In this document: piece after piece, positions 59,501 to 64,000 of the stretch
Position numbering within the stretch: the first letter of the stretch is position 1
How the letters are laid out: each line of letters starts with the position of its first letter
NCBI GenBank assembly: GCA_903813345.2
Contig: CAIIXF020000007.1
Coordinates: forward strand, 9,367,730 to 9,431,729
Direction of reading: 5' to 3'
Source: Owenia fusiformis
Taxonomy: Eukaryota > Annelida > Polychaeta > Sabellida > Oweniidae
Length of the DNA: 64,000 nucleotides
Notes under the pieces: generated by a model
Told to the model about the DNA's origin: nothing
What the model saw: the letters and a program-made list of their open reading frames with translations, nothing else
Database searches by the model: none
Program-made: the position numbers and the translations under genes

Positions 59501-62449
59501 AGAAACAAAACGTCTTAAACGAACATCAGTACAGTTTCAATAAGGATCACTCGTCATTTATGGCTGTTCTAAAACGTGTTGATTCAGTACGCCTTGCATT
59601 AGAAGGTCACATATAGTCCATAGAATCAATGTGCGATCTTTACAAAGCTTTTGATTCCATGAATCACAGAATATTGTTGCAAAAATAAAATTGTTATGGT
59701 ATTCGGGGAACTGCCTCCGAAAGGTTTCAAAGGTGTTTGTAAATAAGACCTAAGGTGGTACAGTTTGGAGGAGAAACTTCTTATATTGTTCAATTTTCAT
59801 GTCGTGTTCCACAAGGAACAATCTCGGGACCTCTTTTGTTTGTTATTTATATTAATGACCTTTACAGATCTTCCGAGGCTGCAGAAATGTTCCTATATGC
59901 AGACGATACAAATATACTGTTCTCTGGTAACAATCTTGATTACCTTAATACCACAGTAAATCAGGAACTTTCTGTATAAATGAATGGTTAAAGTGTAACA
60001 AACTTCCAATAAAAAGACAAATTATGTTATATTCAGGTCTCAAAAAAGTAGTTGAATATGAAAAATAAACTCTACATGAATAATACACGTTTAGATAGAG
60101 CTATAGTTGGACACTTTCTCGGCGTACTTATCGATGAAACATTATCATGGAAGCCTCATATGTGACTATTAAACACGTTGAAACAAAAAATAAAAAACGC
60201 TAGGTGTACTTTATAAGGTAAAATTCAATTTAGATGATAAAGATTTGAAAATAATATATCATTCACTTATTTATTCATGCTTGAACTGGAACTACATAAT
60301 ATGAGGAACTGTTCCTCAATCGTATTTGACCAAGTTACTACAGAAACAATTTATTCGAATTATCGATATAAACTGCCAACATAGAGTCACACACTCTCAC
60401 ATTTAAAAGAGCCAATATCCTGAATGTTTTCCAAATAGTATACATATATTGCGGTTTGTGTTTATTATGTACATTAAAGGTACTAACAAACCCTGTGAGA
60501 GGCAATTCAAATATGATTTAATTCCTAATAATGGAATTCATGATCATTCAACTGGACAAGAATATGAATTTCGACCAGCAAAGTTAAGAACTGATATTTA
60601 GAATGGTGTACCTGTATCACACTTTAAAACAAAACTGAAAAAAAATTTAATGAATCATAAACCTAAATATAAGAAGAAGAATTTTTAATCAATGATTGAA
60701 TTGTTTCCGAGGAATTCATTATTCCAACATATTACTGTATTTTTATCAGATATAAATTGCCACGGATTAATTTAGGAGAACATGTAAGTAACAACATACC
60801 ATAGCAAATTCCATAGTAAAACTTGCCTTCAACATTATCCTATCAAAGCAGAATATATGAATGAGGAAATCTCAATTCGCATAACTAAACATTCTCTTTT
60901 GAAGATAACCACATATCAATAAACATGGCCTGAAACTGACCCATAATTTCCAGATATCCTGAGACGCATTTCTAGCACTCGATCAACTATATTTTCTAAA
61001 GGCACTATACATTACATGTGCTTGTGGGAGGGGGCTAAGGGACGGAGGGGGCTGAGGTGGAGATGGGATCCAGTACTGTGGACATTTTGTACATTTATTT
61101 TATTATTTTATATTACAATGTGGATAACACTCTCATTAGGATGTCTTCTATGTTATTTGATGTACGGTATTTGTCACACATATAAAATAAAACAAATAAC
61201 AACAATATAAACATACCGGCTTTGGAGACACAAGACCAATACATGACAAGCATGATTAATATAGTTTTTACACACAGATTGCATTATAATTAATATACCA
61301 AATGCACTGTACTACACTCTCTACACTAGTTAATTACAGGATTCCCACGACATTTTACCACAAACGTGTGTCAGAATCATATGTTTAAGAAAAGTTAAAC
61401 GTTTGCGAACATATAGTTGAGAAGACGATAGAATGCTCTATATAACGCCTCGCTTTTGTTACGTAAACGGAAATTCAAAGACGGTTAAGATCTGCACTTT
61501 TAACCCGGTTCCGTTTACGTAATAATAGTGAGGTAGTAGCTAAGTTTAATTTTCAATTTTAATTCTGCTTATACTGATACTTATTCGTATGTTTATAAGA
61601 ATAAGTTACAGATTGAAATCATATTAAAAACCGTGTAGGCCTCACGAATAGGGAGCGCAATGAGTGATGAAGTATTACATAAAAGCTCTACGTATAAGGA
61701 ATCTTATTTGAGGCTAATTATGGATAACAAAAAATCATACTTTATCAATGATTATGTGCCTTCTGAACCTTTTGTTCGCAAATCTGTAGGTTTTCTTATA
61801 CATGTTATACTGACACACGTTTGTGATAAAAATGTCATAGAGATTCTGCAAAAAATCGTACCTTCGAGGTTCCGAAGTGGCATCCGTTTAGTTAACTTGT
61901 TTGAAGAAAAAATACATTTTCGGATGCAGGGATTTCTCTTGCTTGAGAAACGTTTTATGACCTAAAGGAAACGCATGCTTGCATAATATGTTTTAATATG
62001 TATTACATAAAAGCTCTACGTATAAGGAATCTTATTTGAGGCTAATTATGGATAACAAAAAATCATACTTTATCAATGATTATGTGCCTTCTGAACCTTT
62101 TGTTCGCAAATCTGTAGGTTTTCTTATACATGTTATACTGACACACGTTTGTGATAAAAATGTCATAGAGATTCTGCAAAAAATCGTACCTTCGAGGTTC
62201 CGAAGTGGCATCCGTTTAGTTAACTTGTTTGAAGAAAAAATACATTTTCGGATGCAGGGATTTCTCTTGCTTGAGAAACGTTTTATGACCTAAAGGAAAC
62301 GCATGCTTGCATAATATGTTTTACTATTATTTAAGAAAAATGGAAACGTTGAAATGGATGTGGGTGTGTTCCGAGACAAGAAGTTCCAACACATAAACAC
62401 TGCTTACGTGGATGACAATGGAAATGCTACTAAACAAGATGGATACTAG
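44591..62449 (+). CDS. Gene C: SLC5A8/12-like sodium-coupled monocarboxylate transporter, complete, 16 exons
   Basis: Exons: 44591-44938, 45207-45275, 46764-46815, 47665-47732, 49384-49464, 49644-49717, 49837-49977, 50406-50541, 51398-51486, 52016-52128, 52326-52396, 52731-52817, 54716-54927, 56586-56686, 56932-57059, 62336-62449. Total 1884 nt, 627 aa, all in phase. Same exon borders as A and B. Exons 9-10 give LFSGALSTMSSGLNALSAITWEDF, closer to the vertebrate STVSS form than A/B (SSISS). The exon 13 outer loop is 11-13 residues shorter than in A/B. The DALCCCCPSSVKN tail motif is kept. The last exon encodes 37 residues ending TKQDGY and differs from the 29-residue end of A/B, so C is the outgroup of the cluster. 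The exon 10 donor is GTCGGG, a weak site. The last intron is 5.3 kb and stuffed with repeats; joining exon 16 across it rests on the conserved acceptor (TATTTAAG) and the FRDKKFQHI similarity to A/B. Confidence 0.9.
45276..46763. other. Intron 2 of gene C, no further feature
   Basis: 1.5 kb of A/T-rich sequence with no inverted ends, coding frames or repeats recognised. Confidence 0.4.
47078..47530 (+). pseudogene. Fossil IS630/mariner-like transposase in intron 3 of gene C
   Basis: Reads DTPDFFLWGYLKNHIYANPK and PRDLIHLKANI, the well-known PDFFLWGYLK segment around the third catalytic acid of this DDE family. After an in-frame stop at 47291-47293 it continues KEIQYIPNV. The right terminus TTTTTTGAGACACCCTA (about 47514-47530) matches the GGGTGTC class of ends; the left terminus was not found, so the copy is truncated. 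Confidence 0.65.
47985..49140. mobile_element. DNA transposon, 1.15 kb, in intron 4 of gene C
   Basis: TGCACCATTCAAAATTTTAC and TTAGACCCCCCC at the left are mirrored by GGGGGGTCTCGCGCGAAC and TTTTGAATGGTGCA at the right. A run of 14 C lies at about 48010-48023. Subterminal blocks also mirror (GGGGTAGGAATTTGAC against GTCAAATCCCCACCC). No transposase recognised. Confidence 0.65.
50060..50250. repeat. Small element of GCGG-ATATTC palindromes in intron 7 of gene C
   Basis: Starts GTTATGCGGTAAATAGG and ends GGTATATTCCGCGTTAAAC. In between are CATATTCCGCAG, GAATATGTCATATTC and similar units. It is a shorter relative of the interior of 25914-26722. Confidence 0.55.
53884..54166. repeat. Long hairpin in intron 12 of gene C
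   Basis: Mirrored arms of about 130 bp: TTCTTCTGCAAACTTCGG, ATTATTTTACTTTCCTATC and TTCTTCAGGTAAACTGAA, against TTTACCTGAAGAAAGTTT, GATAGGAAAGTAAAATAAT and CCGAAGTTTGCAGAAGAA. The loop is about 15 bases. Confidence 0.75.
55063..56095. mobile_element. Second copy of the CACTCCCCTCCATAAG element, split by another transposon
   Basis: Left end CACTCCCCTCCATAAGTTTG after TA (55061-55062); continues as in 23810-24682 up to CTTAA, is interrupted at 55150-55958, and resumes with CCGGCGATGAAATAACTTAT to about 56095. The right-hand arm is missing. Confidence 0.75.
55150..55958. mobile_element. Harbinger-like element nested in the 55063-56095 copy
   Basis: Ends CCCTACTATCACACCAAACT and AGTTTGGTGTGATAGGGGGG; TAA repeated on both sides (55147-55149, 55959-55961). 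The uninterrupted sister at 23810-24682 gives the exact empty site. A three-base TWA target duplication fits PIF/Harbinger. The interior is rich in AACG(T/A)(A/G)CT-like short repeats; no transposase. Confidence 0.75.
57391..57676. repeat. Foldback repeat within the 57074 element
   Basis: TATTATATCACTATCTAGCTA at the left and TAGCTAGACAGTGATATAATA at the right; GATATCTGGCGATATTC and GATATCTAGCGATATCCC inside. Confidence 0.55.
57679..57816. repeat. Long hairpin with CCTTCGGG loop
   Basis: CAAATATTTCACTCTATT, GGTGAATACCTGTA and GGTGATATTCCAC are mirrored by GTGGAATATCACTTGTG, ACAGGTATTCACC and AATAGAGTGAAATATTTG, arms about 65 bp, tip GCCCTTCGGGC. Confidence 0.75.
58615..59332. repeat. Inverted repeat, arms about 300 bp
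   Basis: AAAAGGAGGAGGGAAATTAGC, GATTTTGGACAGTCATA and CCAATGCATTACCTCCAGG at the left are mirrored by CCTGGAGGTAATGCATTGG, ATGACTGTCCAAAATC and CTTCCCTCCTCCTTT at the right, centre near 58970. The peptides MQEKLKKQGWKGSKIRKTFQ on minus and plus strands are the same sequence read from the two arms. Confidence 0.75.
59440..60690 (+). mobile_element. Decayed LINE (CR1/L2-like) in intron 15 of gene C
   Basis: Traces in order: CDLYKAFDSMNHRILLQ, CRVPQGTISGPLLFVIYIND (59803-59862), FLYADDTNILFS (about 59890-59925) and LKQKI-type thumb remnants. Many stops and shifts. Its RT type matches the 30-35 kb LINE group more than the 42-44 kb one. Confidence 0.75.
60700..61672. other. Intron 15 of gene C, mostly unassigned
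   Basis: No supported gene. One short inverted repeat (61446-61532) has arms TTTTGTTACGTAAACGGAA and TTCCGTTTACGTAATAA. Confidence 0.4.
61673..62323 (+). repeat. Tandem duplication, 328 bp period, just before the last exon of gene C
   Basis: 61673-61995 and 62001-62323 show no difference by eye. Each holds the same open frame (61660-61965 gives 101 aa; 62036-62293 gives 85 aa from an internal Met) with no recognised domain. The second copy ends 12 bp before exon 16. 328 is not a multiple of three. Confidence 0.85.
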
Positions 62450-64000
62450 AATTTTGTTAAGGCGAGGATGAAAATGACATGACACTTATCAAAATATCTG
62501 GGGATGTCACTACTTCCATCTTTAAATAACATTTGAAACAGTTATCATATAGCCTCTAACATTTATTCTCCGGGACATTTATGAACATTTATGAACAACG
62601 ATGCAACGTATATTTCATCAATATATCAAATATGAATGACATATTAAGAGGAAATAATTATTATAGTGACTTACTCCTTATATTCAACTACAAAACAATT
62701 TTTGAATGTGTAATTGTAAAAATGATTTGAAAAAAGAACGATTAGAGTACTATATAAAATGTCAGACATTATGTATATATTTATCTTGAAAGTGCTATTA
62801 TGGAATAAATGGACCAGAATTTTCCATTGGTGGTCTTATGGCTCTTATCGATCTCTGTCCGATGCACAATAAAAGTGCAATAAAAGTGCATAATTTCACA
62901 GTGTAGACTCATTCACTCTGTTACCCAAATGCAAAGTGAGAGAGATGCTATGTATATCAGAATGTCTGGTGACTATATCAAGAGAAACTCTAGCAAAAGT
63001 CATGGCCACGGAGAATTGAATTATATTATATGGTACTTTTTCTGAAATGGATAGAATACACGGGTGTTAAGCAGACCCGATGATAGCTTGAGGATCCACA
63101 TTGAGCTGAACATACCGACGAGCTCGCTTATATACATTTAGGCCAGTCAATTGGTGATCTGACAAACTGGCAATAGTTTTGAAACATGGTTTAATATGTG
63201 AATTCATATGTATGTAGCAACATATTAAAAATAAAGGAAAATACAAGTAGTGGACAAATATGAAATTTAACTTTGGTAACCCCACCCCAATTTTGACTAG
63301 GGTTAATGTAAAAAGAGTAATTTCTCCATGTTCGAATAGTTTTTCCATGTTTGGATGTTGTATTAGTTTTAGGGAAAAAATTCAGATTGTATTTAAATCT
63401 ACTTTTAATGCTTTTGATGCCAAAAATTGACAATTTACCTCCCAAAAAACACAAAATATGTCTTAATATGGCCAAAACATTATATTATAATGTATATATT
63501 TCTGAATTGCTTCATCCAAGAGTCGTGAAAAAACATATAAACATATAAAACACCAACATCTCAACTTGCATTTTGAGGAAGAATGACATATTGGAATTTT
63601 TTTGCCCCGTCCACTTTTGAGGTGACCTTACTTTTGCTGTATAACTTCCAATATATGCACCATATGTGCTCTTTCATAATGCAACAAAGTGATGCATGTA
63701 TCCTGTCATAAAAATAACTTTTACTGGCGTTATGACCCTTGTTTTGTTAAAAATCTCCAAATACAGTACCTTGGAAACAAGCTGAAATATTATTGTGCAA
63801 TTACTGGTTAACGAAAACAACTAAGATATTACATCTTCATAGCTTTAATCAAGTCTTATTTGAGGATATAACATATTTTTAACCCACATACACTATCTCT
63901 TAGTTTTTTGATCATCATTAAATAGGTTTTTAATAATATAATAAAAACACTATCGCCATCTATAGTCCAAGGGTTGATTAGTTAATCAAAGTTTGTTACA
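62450..64000. other. 3' UTR of gene C and downstream flank
   Basis: Contains the candidate poly(A) signals at 62814-62884. Beyond that, A/T-rich with short frames only; no gene or repeat recognised to the window end. Confidence 0.4.
62814..62884 (+). promoter_or_regulatory. Candidate poly(A) signals of gene C
   Basis: Three AATAAA hexamers (62814-62819, 62868-62873, 62879-62884) lie 365-435 bp after the stop of gene C. The last two sit in a short AATAAAAGTGC direct repeat. Confidence 0.4.

Noticed and set aside
61660-61965. Independent small gene in intron 15 of gene C
   Set aside because: No recognised domain or promoter; the openness is doubled only because the DNA is tandemly duplicated. 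Kept as a repeat, not a CDS.

Overview
The window is an A+T-rich, intron-rich animal genome segment with dense interspersed repeats. Splice-bounded exons, tRNA-headed SINE-like sequence, several LINEs and many foldback or TA-flanked DNA transposons point to an invertebrate, probably marine (echinoderm, hemichordate, cephalochordate or mollusc). The sequence alone does not fix the phylum.

Host genes: three tandem, same-strand (+) paralogues of a sodium-coupled monocarboxylate transporter (SLC5A8/SLC5A12-like). They share one 16-exon layout with identical phases. Gene A (681-11181) enters from the left and shows only exons 5-16. Gene B (14029-24940) is complete and predicts 630 aa. Gene C (44591-62449) is complete and predicts 627 aa. 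All visible exons are open and in phase, so all three look functional. A and B are the closer pair: their last exons are alike, while C has a different last exon and a shorter extracellular loop. B and C share about 35 bp of 5' leader.

Region by region: 1-11181, gene A, with introns holding a 2.7 kb foldback element, SINE-like sequence and MITEs. 11182-14028, short A-B spacer with a palindromic repeat. 14029-24940, gene B; intron 9 carries a TA-flanked transposon ending 8 bp before exon 10, and intron 15 a transposon nested in a transposon. 24941-44590, a 19.6 kb B-C spacer with palindromic families, a 1.7 kb pair of direct repeats, a near full-length LINE (30142-about 35160, minus), a LINE 3' fragment, a long hairpin and a second, 5'-truncated LINE (42040-43870). 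44591-62449, gene C; its last intron is 5.3 kb and holds a Harbinger-like element containing further inverted repeats, a decayed LINE and a 328 bp tandem duplication. 62450-64000, 3' flank.

Most notable: the LINE ORF1 protein (33920-35104) appears to end in a domain resembling the IMPACT/YigZ (UPF0029) fold, downstream of the usual coiled coil and RRM-like region. Also notable are the transposon abutting a splice acceptor, a Cys-rich tail motif kept in all three transporters, and a set of TA-flanked elements sharing GGGTG-type termini.
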